DNA from: Paenibacillus sp. PL2-23
GTDB taxonomy: Bacteria; Bacillota; Bacilli; Paenibacillales; Paenibacillaceae
Assembly: GCF_040834005.1 (NCBI RefSeq)
Contig: NZ_CP162129.1
Coordinates: 1,345,501-1,409,500, forward strand
Length of the DNA: 64,000 nt
Direction: 5' to 3'
The notes beneath the pieces are model-generated. The model ran no database searches, was not told the DNA's origin, and saw only the letters and a list, made by a program, of their open reading frames with translations. Below are positions 54,101-63,296 of this stretch, piece by piece (positions within the stretch are counted from its first letter, which is position 1; the number at the start of each line of letters is the position of its first letter). Both the position numbers and the translations under genes were made by a program.

Positions 54101-54756
54101 AAAAAGCTCTGAACTTAATGAAAATTTACGAGGAAAGTAAGACCTTTATCGTAGAAGAAAAAGTCGAACAAGTTGTTAATGAAATAAAAGCGATCTTGAA
54201 AAAAGAATCTCCTTATAGTGAGATTCCTAAATTGCCTGCTTTATTGGATGAATTTACCGAGCTTTACGCCCAGTTACTGCAGGATATGGAAGCTCCAGTG
54301 ATCGCGGCGATAGAGGATGCCCGAAAACGAGTATTTGATGTATTAGATACGAAGGGGTACAAGGACCAATATTCTAGTCGCTTCCATCAACTTTTCCTTG
54401 AAATCACGGAAAAGGCGAGGACATGCAATAATGTCGCGACAATGCAGAATATTAAAGTGGAAGCTGATGCGTTGAAAGTACGGCTGTTGAATGAATTATC
54501 CAGAATAGACGAGCAAATTGCGCGCGACAAGGTTAAAGAGGAAAGTGAAAAATATAATCAAAACAACACTGTGAATCCAGAGCCTATGCCTCAGCCGAAG
54601 ATTAAGAAGAGAAAGAACATTAGCATTAAGAGTGTGAACCTTGCCGCCTCTTGGCAGATTGAAACCCCGCAAGACGTTGAAAAATATATTGCCGCCCTTA
54701 AGGAGCGAATCCTGAAAGAGTTGGATGCAGACACGATCATTAATATCGAGTTTTAA
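51145..54756 (+). CDS. brxC: BREX P-loop ATPase BrxC
   Basis: The 1203-residue protein has the Walker A loop GFFGSGKSHFLK (G73-S77), a Walker-B-like VFLVDEIGQYIGDD near residue 258, and VVTSQQDIDSITKTKGNDFS. Long helical regions and a polar C-terminal segment follow (about 1135-1160, with an Asn/Pro-rich spacer). BrxC is the large AAA-like ATPase of BREX, needed for both methylation and phage exclusion. Its length is normal for the family and it has no internal breaks. Confidence 0.94.
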   Translation: MKIKDMFVREIDRDIKGVIKVGQADEENIKQELEEYVVTKELQKHFADFFSSYKKGINGYTDKMGVWISGFFGSGKSHFLKILSYLLDNKEVQGKRALDYFIEDNKIVDSMVLADMKLAASVPTDVVLFNIDSKSEMTGKHSKDAIVSVFLKVFNEMQGFCGSIPFLADLERQLVEVDRYEEFKNLFQVNFGKPWEESRHKFDFIQDSIVEVLAEMGFMSEAAARNWCEKASEPYSISIEHFARLVKEYIDRKGNNRHIVFLVDEIGQYIGDDSKLMLNLQTVTEDLGTACNGKIWIVVTSQQDIDSITKTKGNDFSKIQGRFDTRLSLSSANVDEVIKKRILDKNMTAQQTLRLLYEQKATIIKNLIVFNDGIEKKLYADDRDFAAVYPFVPYQFNLLGSVLTSIRTHGASGKHLAEGERSMIALFKESAVKLMDRPEGTLIPFNMFYDALHQFLDHSHKGVISRAMDNDYINLDRKDDCFAVNVLKTLFMIKYVKEIKANIDNITSLMIADIDTDRMELKQQVEEALKILANQTLIQKNGDIYVFLTNEEQEINREIDSQNVEMAEVISKVSELIYDDIFKGDKYRYPAFNGRYNFAFNRFVDDRPYKSNQSHDIGIRVLTPSSDYSTDETTLRMISGQGREILVVLPNDSAFLDEIRNALKIEKYLRLNTSSTLTKFEQIKEAKRVEMRERNGNAKLFLSESLKSADIYVNGDKAQIASKDITARMNDALGRLVSIVYHKLTYIDTPMSEGNIRALFKNENQITLSLEGTAEPNIHAFNDMLSFISNNSSMHTKTSMKSLMDRFMKAPYGFLEDDVEWLVAKLFKNGDISFTVNGTSVTLLNKSQEEIINYVTKREFVERLLTERREKASDGQKKAVREVMKELFGTSSANDDDDAMMQSFQKYSKDILNELDKYEIMYQAKSFPGQKVVASGKNLLRAILQIQSPTEFFKKLHADRDDYLDFSEDYEPVKLFFDGEQKKVFEKALNLMKIYEESKTFIVEEKVEQVVNEIKAILKKESPYSEIPKLPALLDEFTELYAQLLQDMEAPVIAAIEDARKRVFDVLDTKGYKDQYSSRFHQLFLEITEKARTCNNVATMQNIKVEADALKVRLLNELSRIDEQIARDKVKEESEKYNQNNTVNPEPMPQPKIKKRKNISIKSVNLAASWQIETPQDVEKYIAALKERILKELDADTIINIEF

Positions 54757-54770
54757 GGGAGACATTACAG

Positions 54771-57700
54771 ATGAATAAGACCGCAATTAAAAACTTTGCC
54801 ATATTGGCAAGAAAGAAGCTCATCGCAGAGATCACATATAAGGCAGGACTAATGGGGGTTACGGAGAAGGGGATTAAAAATCCCCTCCCACAATCTACGA
54901 AAGATGTTCAATTCTTTGACATCGGTGCTAAGGAGCCTTATTCCATCACTGGAGTTGAAATTGAGCAACGCAAACATCTGGTTGATACTATACAAAATAA
55001 AGAAAAGCAGTCTAACTATAAAACGGCTTATCATAGCGTCATTGAAGAGGTTGCCTATACCTGGTTTAACCGTCTCATTGCGGTGCGTTTTATGGAAGTG
55101 AACGATTATTTGCCTTCAAGAAGCAGGGTTTTATCTTCGGCGAGCAGTTCCAAGATTGAACCGGACTTGGTGACATCCCCTTTTGATGCTGATTTGGATT
55201 ATACGCCTGACGAAAAAGATAGAATTATTCAGTTAAAGAATGAAAATAAGTTGGACGAACTGTTCAGGATGCTATTTATTAAACAGTGTAATGCACTGAA
55301 TGCAGTTTTGCCTGAACTGTTTCAGAAAACGAATGACTATACAGAATTGTTGATGAATGTGTCCTTTACGGATAAGGATGGTGTTGTGTATCGATTGGTA
55401 CACGATATTCCGGAAGATGATTTCAATGTGGAAAAAGAGGGACAGGTTGAAATCATTGGGTGGCTGTATCAATATTATAATGATGAGAGAAAAGACCAGG
55501 TCATTAATATAAACAAAGGAACAGTTAAAAAAGAAGATATTCCAGCGGCCACTCAGTTATTTACCACAGACTGGGTTGTTCGTTATATGATAGATAACTC
55601 TCTAGGTAAATACTGGATTGAAAGGCATCCTGAAAGCACTTTGAAAAATAAGTTGAAATACCTAGTGAGTGATACAATCATATCAGTAAGCCAGAAGGTC
55701 TCTCCCGAAGATTTGAAAGTGTTTGACCCTTGTATGGGAAGCGGCCATATTCTTGTTTATGCTTTTGATGTATTGATGGCAATCTATGAAGAGTGTGGAT
55801 ACACTCAAAGAGAAGCAGCAAAGAAGATAATTGAAAATAATTTGTACGGGCTGGATATAGATAACCGTGCCTATCAGCTAGCATATTTCGCTGTAATAAT
55901 GAAAGCAAGACAGTATAACCGCAAAATCCTAAATGGTGAGATAGTATGTCATGTTTATGAAATTCAAGAAAGTATTGGGGTAAATCGCGAACATTTAGAG
56001 TATTTTGGTTGGAATATGAGTAATTCTGATCGGGATATTGTCCTGAATCAAATCGAATATTTATTGAGTAATTTTAGGAATGCTAAAGAATATGGTTCGA
56101 TTTTACAGATCGATAACCTAAACTGGGAGTTACTAAATCAGTTTGCTGATAATGTAAATTTCAGTGGTCAGATGACTCTTGATAGTACTGGTTTGGACAT
56201 TACACAGAAGCAGCTGCACAAGTTAGTGGAGATTGCAGCTTTAATGGCACAAAAGTATGATGTAGTAGCAACTAATCCACCGTATCTCAATAAGATGGAT
56301 AAAAAACTTAAGGAATATGTAAATACAAACTTTAAGAATTACTCGGGAGACTTGTTTTCTATTTTTATTTACCGAAATTTCGATTACTGTAAAGTAAATG
56401 GATATTCAGCATTTATGTCTCCATATGTTTGGATGTATATTAAAACCTATGAAAAGTTGAGAAAATTCATTATCAAAGAAAAGTATATATCCAGTCTAAT
56501 TCAGATGGAGTATTCAGCTTTTGAAGAAGCTACTGTACCCATTTGTACTTTTGTTCTGAAAAATGCAAGAGAAGATCTGCCAGGAGTATACATCAAACTT
56601 TCTGAATTCAAAGGTGGTATGGAGGTACAACGTCAGAAAGTGTTAGAAGCCCTTAATAATCATAAATGCGGTTATTACTTTAAAGCAAATGCGAATAACT
56701 TTTCAAAAATTCCTGGTATGCCTATAGCCTACTGGGCAAGTGAAATTATCATTCAAGACTTTGAAGCAAAGCAAAAGGTTGAGACCGTATCCGAAACAAG
56801 AATTGGAATGGCAACAGCCAATAATGATTTGTTCATGCGGCTTTGGTATGAAGTCCCTTTTACTGCAATCAATTTTGGAGCAGATTCGAGAGATACTGCA
56901 CAGGAAAGTGGAAGTAAATGGTTCCCATATTGTAAGGGGGGGCCATTTAGAAAATGGTCCGGGAACATGGAATTTATTGTTGATTGGGAGAATGACGGAT
57001 ATAATATTAGAAATTTTAAAGACGAGGCGACTGGGAGAGTCAGGTCACATAATTATAATTTAGAATATATTCTCAAACCAGGACTAACATTTACGGCGAT
57101 TAGCAGTAGTAAATTTTCCTGCAGACATATGAATTTCGCATTATTTGGAAGTGGTGGTTCGGGTGTTTGTAATATCAATGAAAAAAATAGGTTACCTTTG
57201 TTAGCATTCCTAAATTCTAAAACCGCAGAATATTTACTTAGAGTTTTAAGTTCAACTATGAATTTCGAGGTTAATATTGTTGGTAGTCTACCATTTATAG
57301 TAAACGATAAATACGAGATAATTACCCAAATCACTCATGAATGTATTGCAATTTCTACGTTAGAATGGGACTCTTTTGAAACAAGTTGGGATTTTTTGCG
57401 GCATCCTTTTATGGTTCATAGTACAAGCAGCAATCTCCTCGTAGATGTTTATAATACATGGGAGAAATTTACCAAATTTCAATTTTATAAGTTAAAATCT
57501 AAAGAAGAAGAACTCAATCGAATCTTCATCGAAATCTATGGATTGCAGAATGAGTTGACACCAGAAATTGAGGACAAAGATGTCACAATCCGAAAAGCCG
57601 ACTTAGGTCGTGATGTTCGCTCCTTCATTTCCTATGCCGTCGGCTGTATGTTTGGCCGTTACAGTCTTGATGTCGAAGGGTTGGCCTATGCTGGTGGCGA

Positions 57701-58340
57701 ATGGGATGATAGCAAATACAGTAATTTCATTCCAGACCAAGATAATATCATCCCAATTACCGACGAAGAATATTTCGAGGATGATATTGTCGGCTTGTTC
57801 TGTGCTTTCTTGAAAAAATCATTTGGCTCAAATACGCTCGAAGAAAATCTTGACTTCATCGCCAAAGCTCTTGGAAACAAAGGCAATACTTCAAGAGAAG
57901 TGATTCGGAATTATTTTCTAAAGGACTTCTTTAAAGACCATTGCAAAGTTTACCAAAAGCGTCCAATCTACTGGTTCTTTGACAGTGGAAAAGAGGATGG
58001 CTTCAAGGCTTTGATCTACATGCATCGTTATAACGGGGATACCATCGGCAACTTGCGGATTGACTATCTTCACCGGATGCAGCGTGTCTACGAGAACGAG
58101 ATCGCGCGGATGCAGGACACCATTAACAACAGTAATAATGCGCGAGAAATTGCCGCGGCAACGAAGCGGAAAGAAAAGCTGACCCGGCAGTTGAAGGAAA
58201 CCAAAGAATATGACGAAAAGATTGCACATCTAGCGCTTACACGCATACCGATTGATCTGGACGATGGTGTGAAAGTCAATTACGATAAAGTGCAGACGGG
58301 AACAGACGGCAAGAAGCTGGATGTGCTGGCGAAGATTTAA
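54771..58340 (+). CDS. pglX: BREX adenine-specific DNA methyltransferase PglX
   Basis: The 1189-residue N6-adenine methylase has the SAM-binding motif VFDPCMGSGHILVYAFD (near 316-332) and catalytic NPPY in VVATNPPYLNKMDKKLKEYV (near 500). A target-recognition region (about 620-900) and a C-terminal coiled-coil-like spacer (RMQRVYENEIARMQDTINNS) follow. It marks self DNA at one strand of a non-palindromic site. The reading frame is intact, and I see no homopolymer tract or adjacent truncated copy that would suggest phase variation. The middle third is the most A+T-rich, fitting exchange of recognition domains. Confidence 0.94.
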   Translation: MNKTAIKNFAILARKKLIAEITYKAGLMGVTEKGIKNPLPQSTKDVQFFDIGAKEPYSITGVEIEQRKHLVDTIQNKEKQSNYKTAYHSVIEEVAYTWFNRLIAVRFMEVNDYLPSRSRVLSSASSSKIEPDLVTSPFDADLDYTPDEKDRIIQLKNENKLDELFRMLFIKQCNALNAVLPELFQKTNDYTELLMNVSFTDKDGVVYRLVHDIPEDDFNVEKEGQVEIIGWLYQYYNDERKDQVININKGTVKKEDIPAATQLFTTDWVVRYMIDNSLGKYWIERHPESTLKNKLKYLVSDTIISVSQKVSPEDLKVFDPCMGSGHILVYAFDVLMAIYEECGYTQREAAKKIIENNLYGLDIDNRAYQLAYFAVIMKARQYNRKILNGEIVCHVYEIQESIGVNREHLEYFGWNMSNSDRDIVLNQIEYLLSNFRNAKEYGSILQIDNLNWELLNQFADNVNFSGQMTLDSTGLDITQKQLHKLVEIAALMAQKYDVVATNPPYLNKMDKKLKEYVNTNFKNYSGDLFSIFIYRNFDYCKVNGYSAFMSPYVWMYIKTYEKLRKFIIKEKYISSLIQMEYSAFEEATVPICTFVLKNAREDLPGVYIKLSEFKGGMEVQRQKVLEALNNHKCGYYFKANANNFSKIPGMPIAYWASEIIIQDFEAKQKVETVSETRIGMATANNDLFMRLWYEVPFTAINFGADSRDTAQESGSKWFPYCKGGPFRKWSGNMEFIVDWENDGYNIRNFKDEATGRVRSHNYNLEYILKPGLTFTAISSSKFSCRHMNFALFGSGGSGVCNINEKNRLPLLAFLNSKTAEYLLRVLSSTMNFEVNIVGSLPFIVNDKYEIITQITHECIAISTLEWDSFETSWDFLRHPFMVHSTSSNLLVDVYNTWEKFTKFQFYKLKSKEEELNRIFIEIYGLQNELTPEIEDKDVTIRKADLGRDVRSFISYAVGCMFGRYSLDVEGLAYAGGEWDDSKYSNFIPDQDNIIPITDEEYFEDDIVGLFCAFLKKSFGSNTLEENLDFIAKALGNKGNTSREVIRNYFLKDFFKDHCKVYQKRPIYWFFDSGKEDGFKALIYMHRYNGDTIGNLRIDYLHRMQRVYENEIARMQDTINNSNNAREIAAATKRKEKLTRQLKETKEYDEKIAHLALTRIPIDLDDGVKVNYDKVQTGTDGKKLDVLAKI

Positions 58341-58364
58341 TCATGATGGGAAGGAGCGGGTCGT

Positions 58365-60887
58365 ATGGCTGAACTAAATTTGAAACAAATTGCCGACAAG
58401 CTGAGTGCCGAGTTCACTGGCGAAACCCGCAAACTGGTATTCTGGTATGACGATAAAGCTGAATTTACCGAAGACGTTCATACTCTCGAATTAAATAATG
58501 CTAAACTGTATCGTTTGGAGCCCGACAACCAGTTTTATACCAAGTACTTTCTGGAACGGTTGGATCGAACAACGAATTATTTGATTTATGCACCGTTCCC
58601 CAAACCGCACGTTCGGGATAATCATCTGGCTGATACCATCAAGTATTCCAAAGAATTTTTTGCCGATCGTGCTTCTCTGTTATCTGTTGACCTCGGAATT
58701 GATGAGAAGTATAAACCGCTCATCCAGAAATACATTAAATTCTTTGGGGCAAAAGACCGGACTCAAAGGTTTTATGATTTAGAAATTGAAAATTTCACTA
58801 AAGACACCATTGAAATTGCTCTGATGAGCGTACTTTGCAAAACACGAACAGCTTCCTTCGAGGAAGTTGTTCGTGTCGTCTTAACAGATAGCAGCTTGCA
58901 GGGCAACAAATTTCTTGCAGATTTTGAAAAGTATGATCTTCTTCCCGCTTACTGGCGACTTTGTGAGGACTATTTTGGTTATACGGATTCCAATCCGACG
59001 CTTGAGAAGCTGGTCGTTACCATGTTCGTTACCTACACGGATCGTTATATCGATACCGAACTTCCTAAGGCTTGGAAAAGCTTTGTTTCTTATAAGTCCG
59101 GCAATATTATAGCTTTCTTGGACAACCTGATGAATAGTTTGCTCTACCGTGATAGATATAACGAATTATCAGAGATTGTGGCCACGGGATTGAATGCCGC
59201 TTCTACCTTGGAATCCGTAAACGTCGAAGATATGTTGCGCTGCGATGCATTTGCGTTTATCGATCGGATGATCATTCAATGGATTGTGGATCGGCTCTTG
59301 GCTGAGGATACCGGTGCTCAACTGAAAGGAATGACCATCCCACTGATCTGCCAAGAACGGAGAAAGCGGCATTTTGAAGATATCTACAAAGAACAGTATC
59401 ATCTAGTGGAACACGCCTATTTTCTGATATTACAGGCTAATTATCACTGCCCCGATGATTTCAAAGGCATTGTCAGTCAATACTGCGAGACTGACTACCT
59501 TATGGATACACATTATCGATATTTCTACACCTATTTCGACAAACTCAAGGACAACGTTGCATTTGAGCGATTGCGTGATCTGATTGAGAACATCTATACC
59601 AATGAATATTTGGCTGAAATCATTTCAAAGTGGAACGCGGTTATTGATTGCGATGAATCTATGACGATATTGCCGTTACAGAGGGATTTCTACTCTCGAT
59701 ATGTTCGCAACAGCAAAGAACGTGTAGTCATCATTATATCCGATGCTATGCGTTATGAGACGGGCCGTTCGCTGTTTGCGAGATTACAGGATGATGAGAA
59801 ATGTACTGTGAAATTTGAATCCATGCTTGGTGTATTGCCATCGTATACGCGGCTTGGAATGGCGGCACTCCTTCCGCACAAAACAATAGAAATGACAGAT
59901 GATTACCGCGTACTGGTGGATGGGGCATCTTGTGATGATCTAAAACAACGTGAAGTTGTGTTGCAACGCTATAATCCAAATAGCCGCTGCATTCAATATG
60001 ACGACCTCAAATCGATGAAGAGGGATGCGATCCGCCAGTTATTTGTCGGGATGGACGTCATCTATATTTATCATAATCAAATTGATGCCCGCGGCGATAA
60101 AGCCAATACTGAGAACGAGGTTTTTACTGCTTGTGAGGAATCAATAAATGAAATCCACGATCTGATTCGTCAGCTCACAGACCATGTAAGTGCTACTCAT
60201 TATATCGTAACTGCGGATCACGGGTTTATCTATAAGCGCGACAAGCTGCAGGAAAGCGATAAGATCGCGAATATTTCCGAGAAAGGATCGTTTGTTAACC
60301 GGCGTTTTATTGTATCCGATCAATCAATTCTGGGGGATGGTATTGCTTTTTTGCCATTAAGCCGAATTCTTGGAAATAATGATACCAAAGTGGTATCATT
60401 CCCGATCAGTTCTAACGTGTTCAAGGTAGCTGGCGGTGGTCAGAACTATGTACATGGCGGGTCATCCCCGCAGGAAATGATTATTCCAGTGCTGGATATT
60501 AAAACGGAAAAAGGGCATAAAGAGACGAGAACCGTCCAGATTGCGCTGATCAGTATGGTTCAGAAAATTACGAACTTGATTACAACCCTTGATTTCATTC
60601 AGAACGACCCGATTAGTGATGTCCTGAAGGGAACAAGTTTCAAGATTTTATTCATATCCGAAGACAACGAGAAGATTTCTAACGAGAACATTTATATTGC
60701 AGATAAGAAAGATGCTGACCCGCAAAAACGAATGTTCCGCCTCCGCTTTAATTTTAAAAATAAACAATACGATAAGTCGAAACGATATTATCTTGTTGCA
60801 TTTGATGAAACAAATGATTTGGAAGTCCTTCGCCATGAGATAGTTATGGATATTGCTTTTGCAAATGACTTTGGATTCAATGTATAG
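58365..60887 (+). CDS. pglZ: BREX alkaline-phosphatase-fold protein PglZ
   Basis: The 840-residue protein has the PglZ core VVIIISDAMRYETGRSLFAR (metal-binding Asp near 459), MLGVLPSYTRLGMAALLPH, and YIVTADHGFIYKRDKLQE (second metal site). The C-terminal section ends in beta-rich sequence. PglZ is the signature protein of all BREX types and binds BrxB. It sits between pglX and brxL, the standard type 1 order. Confidence 0.94.
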   Translation: MAELNLKQIADKLSAEFTGETRKLVFWYDDKAEFTEDVHTLELNNAKLYRLEPDNQFYTKYFLERLDRTTNYLIYAPFPKPHVRDNHLADTIKYSKEFFADRASLLSVDLGIDEKYKPLIQKYIKFFGAKDRTQRFYDLEIENFTKDTIEIALMSVLCKTRTASFEEVVRVVLTDSSLQGNKFLADFEKYDLLPAYWRLCEDYFGYTDSNPTLEKLVVTMFVTYTDRYIDTELPKAWKSFVSYKSGNIIAFLDNLMNSLLYRDRYNELSEIVATGLNAASTLESVNVEDMLRCDAFAFIDRMIIQWIVDRLLAEDTGAQLKGMTIPLICQERRKRHFEDIYKEQYHLVEHAYFLILQANYHCPDDFKGIVSQYCETDYLMDTHYRYFYTYFDKLKDNVAFERLRDLIENIYTNEYLAEIISKWNAVIDCDESMTILPLQRDFYSRYVRNSKERVVIIISDAMRYETGRSLFARLQDDEKCTVKFESMLGVLPSYTRLGMAALLPHKTIEMTDDYRVLVDGASCDDLKQREVVLQRYNPNSRCIQYDDLKSMKRDAIRQLFVGMDVIYIYHNQIDARGDKANTENEVFTACEESINEIHDLIRQLTDHVSATHYIVTADHGFIYKRDKLQESDKIANISEKGSFVNRRFIVSDQSILGDGIAFLPLSRILGNNDTKVVSFPISSNVFKVAGGGQNYVHGGSSPQEMIIPVLDIKTEKGHKETRTVQIALISMVQKITNLITTLDFIQNDPISDVLKGTSFKILFISEDNEKISNENIYIADKKDADPQKRMFRLRFNFKNKQYDKSKRYYLVAFDETNDLEVLRHEIVMDIAFANDFGFNV

Positions 60888-60898
60888 GTGGTGAGTTT

Positions 60899-62962
60899 GT
60901 GATCGACGACGTTCAGCATGGGACGGATGGCCAATCGGAAATGATAGAAAAGTTGAAAACCTGGTTCTCTGGGAAAATTGTCAGGAAGGACCTGACCAAG
61001 AGAATCAAAGAAGGAGCTAACGTTCCGGTCTATGTCTTGGAATATTTGCTCGGGATGTATTGTTCATCCATGGATGAAGAGGAGATTGAAGCCGGGGTCG
61101 TTAATGTAAAACAAATCTTGGCCGAAAACTATGTACGTCCGGATGAATCGCAGAAGATTATTTCCAAGCTGCGCGAACGTGGCAGCTATACTGTAATTGA
61201 TAAGGTTTCTGTCAAATTAAATTATAAGAATGATATCTACGAATCGGAATTTTCCAATCTTGGAATTAAAGGGGTTCCTATTGCAGAAACATACGTTTCC
61301 GACTATGAGCGACTTCTCTGCGGGGGTATTTGGTGTATTGTCCAACTGGAATATTTTTATGATGAAGCCGACAAAAATCGCTGCCCGTTCATTATCCGCA
61401 AGCTGACACCCATACAGATGCCGAGTTTGGATATCGAGGAAGTCAAGCAAGCAAGAGCCCATTTTACAGACGATGAATGGATTGATCTTGTTTTAAGAAG
61501 CACAGGGATGGAACCCTCTCAATTTACTAAACGGTTGAAATGGTTGCATTTGGCCAGATTGATTCCACTTATAGAAAATAACTACAACCTGTGCGAACTG
61601 GGGCCGAGAGGAACGGGGAAATCCCATATTTATAAAGAAATTAGCCCCAATAGTATACTTGTCTCCGGTGGTCAGACTACAGTAGCCAATTTATTCTACA
61701 ACATGGGCAGCAAAATGGTGGGCCTCGTTGGTTTGTGGGATTGTGTAGCGTTCGATGAAGTGGCCGGTATCAAGTTTAAAGATCAAGACGGCGTACAAAT
61801 CATGAAAGATTATATGGCTTCTGGTTCTTTCGCAAGAGGCAAGGAAGAGAAGAATGCATATGCTTCCATGACATTCGTTGGCAACATTAATCAAAGTGTT
61901 GACGTAGTCTTAAAGACGTCACACTTGTTTGATCCGTTCCCAGATGCAATGGCTAACGATTCTGCATTCCTTGATCGCATGCATTGCTATATCCCTGGTT
62001 GGGAAATACCGAAATATCGACCTGAATATTTTACGAATGATTACGGTTTTATTACGGACTATTTTGCGGAGATCATGCGTGAGCTTCGTAAAATCTCCTA
62101 CGGAGATGCATTTGAGAAATTTTTTAAGTTGGGCAATAATCTGAACCAGAGAGATGTAATCGCGGTAAGAAGAACGGTGTCAGGATTAACCAAATTGATT
62201 TACCCCAACGGGCAATTCACCAAAGAGAACGTTGAGGAAATTCTGAGGTTCGCCTTGGAAATGCGTCGAAGAGTAAAAGAGCAGTTGAAAAAGATCGGCG
62301 GCATGGAATTTTATGATGTGAATTTTTCGTATATCGATCAAGAAACTTTCAACGAGGAATTTGTTCCAGTTCCAGAGCAGGGCGGTGGGAAGCTAATTCC
62401 GGAGGGAATGGGCAAGCCCGGTCATATTTACACGGTATCGCATGGAAAGTCTGGTATGATTGGGGTCTACAAATTAGAGATGCAAATGACCTCGGGTACC
62501 GGAAAATTTGAGAAAACCGGTCTTGGTTCGGATCGTGAAGCTAGGGAAGCTGTTGATACGGCGTATCGGTACTTAAAAGCGAATGGTAAAAATATTAGTG
62601 GATCGATTAGTACGACCACAAAAGATTACCTCATGCACATCCAGGACATGAACGGTATTGGCATAACCAAGTACCTGACTTTACCTGCTGTAGTAGCTAT
62701 ATGTTCGGTAGCCTTGAATAAACCTGCTCTAAGTTCCTCCGTAGTGTTGGGTGACTTAAGTATCGGTGGCACGATCATGAAAGTTGAAGAACTTGCTAAC
62801 ACATTACAGGTTTGCTTGGACAGTGGAGCAAAAAAAGTTTTGATTCCAATTACATCAGCAGTTGATCTTGGAACTGTCCCGTCTGAATTGATTGGCTGCT
62901 TCAATATTATCTTCTACCAGAGTGCGGAAGATGCTGTGTTTAAGGCATTAGGGGTTGAATGA
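60899..62962 (+). CDS. brxL: BREX Lon-like AAA protein BrxL
   Basis: The 687-residue protein starts from GTG. The AAA domain has GPRGTGKSHIYKEIS (Walker A, G238-S242) and LWDCVAFDEVAGIKF (Walker B). The C-terminal part follows the Lon protease fold (GDLSIGGTIMKVEELANTLQ, DSGAKKVLIPITSAVDLGTV) and retains the Lys of the Lon dyad. At the site of the catalytic Ser the sequence reads KYLTLPAVVAICS, with no GPSAG. BrxL proteins are known as MCM-like DNA translocases, so this looks like a non-proteolytic Lon fold. It is required for phage exclusion, not methylation. It is the last gene of the operon. Confidence 0.93.
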   Translation: MIDDVQHGTDGQSEMIEKLKTWFSGKIVRKDLTKRIKEGANVPVYVLEYLLGMYCSSMDEEEIEAGVVNVKQILAENYVRPDESQKIISKLRERGSYTVIDKVSVKLNYKNDIYESEFSNLGIKGVPIAETYVSDYERLLCGGIWCIVQLEYFYDEADKNRCPFIIRKLTPIQMPSLDIEEVKQARAHFTDDEWIDLVLRSTGMEPSQFTKRLKWLHLARLIPLIENNYNLCELGPRGTGKSHIYKEISPNSILVSGGQTTVANLFYNMGSKMVGLVGLWDCVAFDEVAGIKFKDQDGVQIMKDYMASGSFARGKEEKNAYASMTFVGNINQSVDVVLKTSHLFDPFPDAMANDSAFLDRMHCYIPGWEIPKYRPEYFTNDYGFITDYFAEIMRELRKISYGDAFEKFFKLGNNLNQRDVIAVRRTVSGLTKLIYPNGQFTKENVEEILRFALEMRRRVKEQLKKIGGMEFYDVNFSYIDQETFNEEFVPVPEQGGGKLIPEGMGKPGHIYTVSHGKSGMIGVYKLEMQMTSGTGKFEKTGLGSDREAREAVDTAYRYLKANGKNISGSISTTTKDYLMHIQDMNGIGITKYLTLPAVVAICSVALNKPALSSSVVLGDLSIGGTIMKVEELANTLQVCLDSGAKKVLIPITSAVDLGTVPSELIGCFNIIFYQSAEDAVFKALGVE

Positions 62963-62994
62963 ACGAAATATCAAAATTTTTGTCGAATTTTTGT

Positions 62995-63023
62995 TTGCCA
63001 AATCTATGAAACTATGATAATAT
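62995..63023 (+). promoter_or_regulatory. Promoter of the RT-associated ncRNA
   Basis: TTGCCA (62995-63000), 17 bases, TAATAT (63018-63023). The predicted transcript start (~63,030) is exactly at the first hairpin of the structured leader. Confidence 0.6.
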
Positions 63024-63029
63024 GATTTT

Positions 63030-63290
63030 GCCTTACAGATTGCTGTAAGGGTTGGAGATTGAAGTCAAGGGTCTGGCGAGCAGAAGCACGCACATGACAC
63101 ATTGACAAAGTTCACAGGTGGACACAAACTCACACATCAACCAACAAGCACTCCACATTGAACACGCCTCCTCAACTATCATAGCATAGTTGTTCATGCG
63201 TAATGTACGGGTGGCTGCAATACAATTACATCATACCTGCCAACTTAGGGATGCTACCCCCCGTGTTGGCAGGTATTGCACTTTATGGGG
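63030..63290 (+). ncRNA. Structured non-coding RNA upstream of the reverse transcriptase (DRT2-like)
   Basis: Three strong stems are visible. SL1 is CCTTACAG-ATTG-CTGTAAGG at 63031-63050. A middle hairpin is CAACTAT-CATAGC-ATAGTTG at 63173-63192. A 12-bp perfect stem, ATACCTGCCAAC (63233-63244) with GTTGGCAGGTAT (63265-63276), can extend through TGCAAT/ATTGCA (63217-63222 with 63275-63280). No plus-strand frame longer than about 33 codons crosses it. The unpaired span between SL1 and the middle hairpin is about 122 nt. RTs of the DRT2 class use an upstream ncRNA as rolling template for repeated cDNA, with a template close to 120 nt as I recall it. The arrangement here fits that, but the class is inferred. 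Confidence 0.65.
63036..63230 (-). other. Stop-free antisense frame across the ncRNA (candidate neo-like cDNA reading frame)
   Basis: On the strand complementary to the ncRNA one frame has 65 codons without a stop, bounded by TGA (63231-63233) and TAA (63033-63035). It contains GAGGAGG followed eight bases later by ATG (at 63158-63156, beginning MWSACWLMCEF), and a -10-like TATGCTATGAT upstream, within the middle hairpin. The other two frames of this strand are closed. This would be the coding strand if cDNA copies of the RNA were joined end to end and transcribed, as described for DRT2 neo. Chance cannot be excluded for a single sequence. Confidence 0.4.
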
Positions 63291-63296
63291 GAATAT

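Noticed and set aside
62963..63296. Retron msr-msd
   Set aside because: The RT N-terminal part is longer than in retrons and resembles DRT/UG enzymes. I could not find the paired a1/a2 ends with the conserved branching G of a retron.
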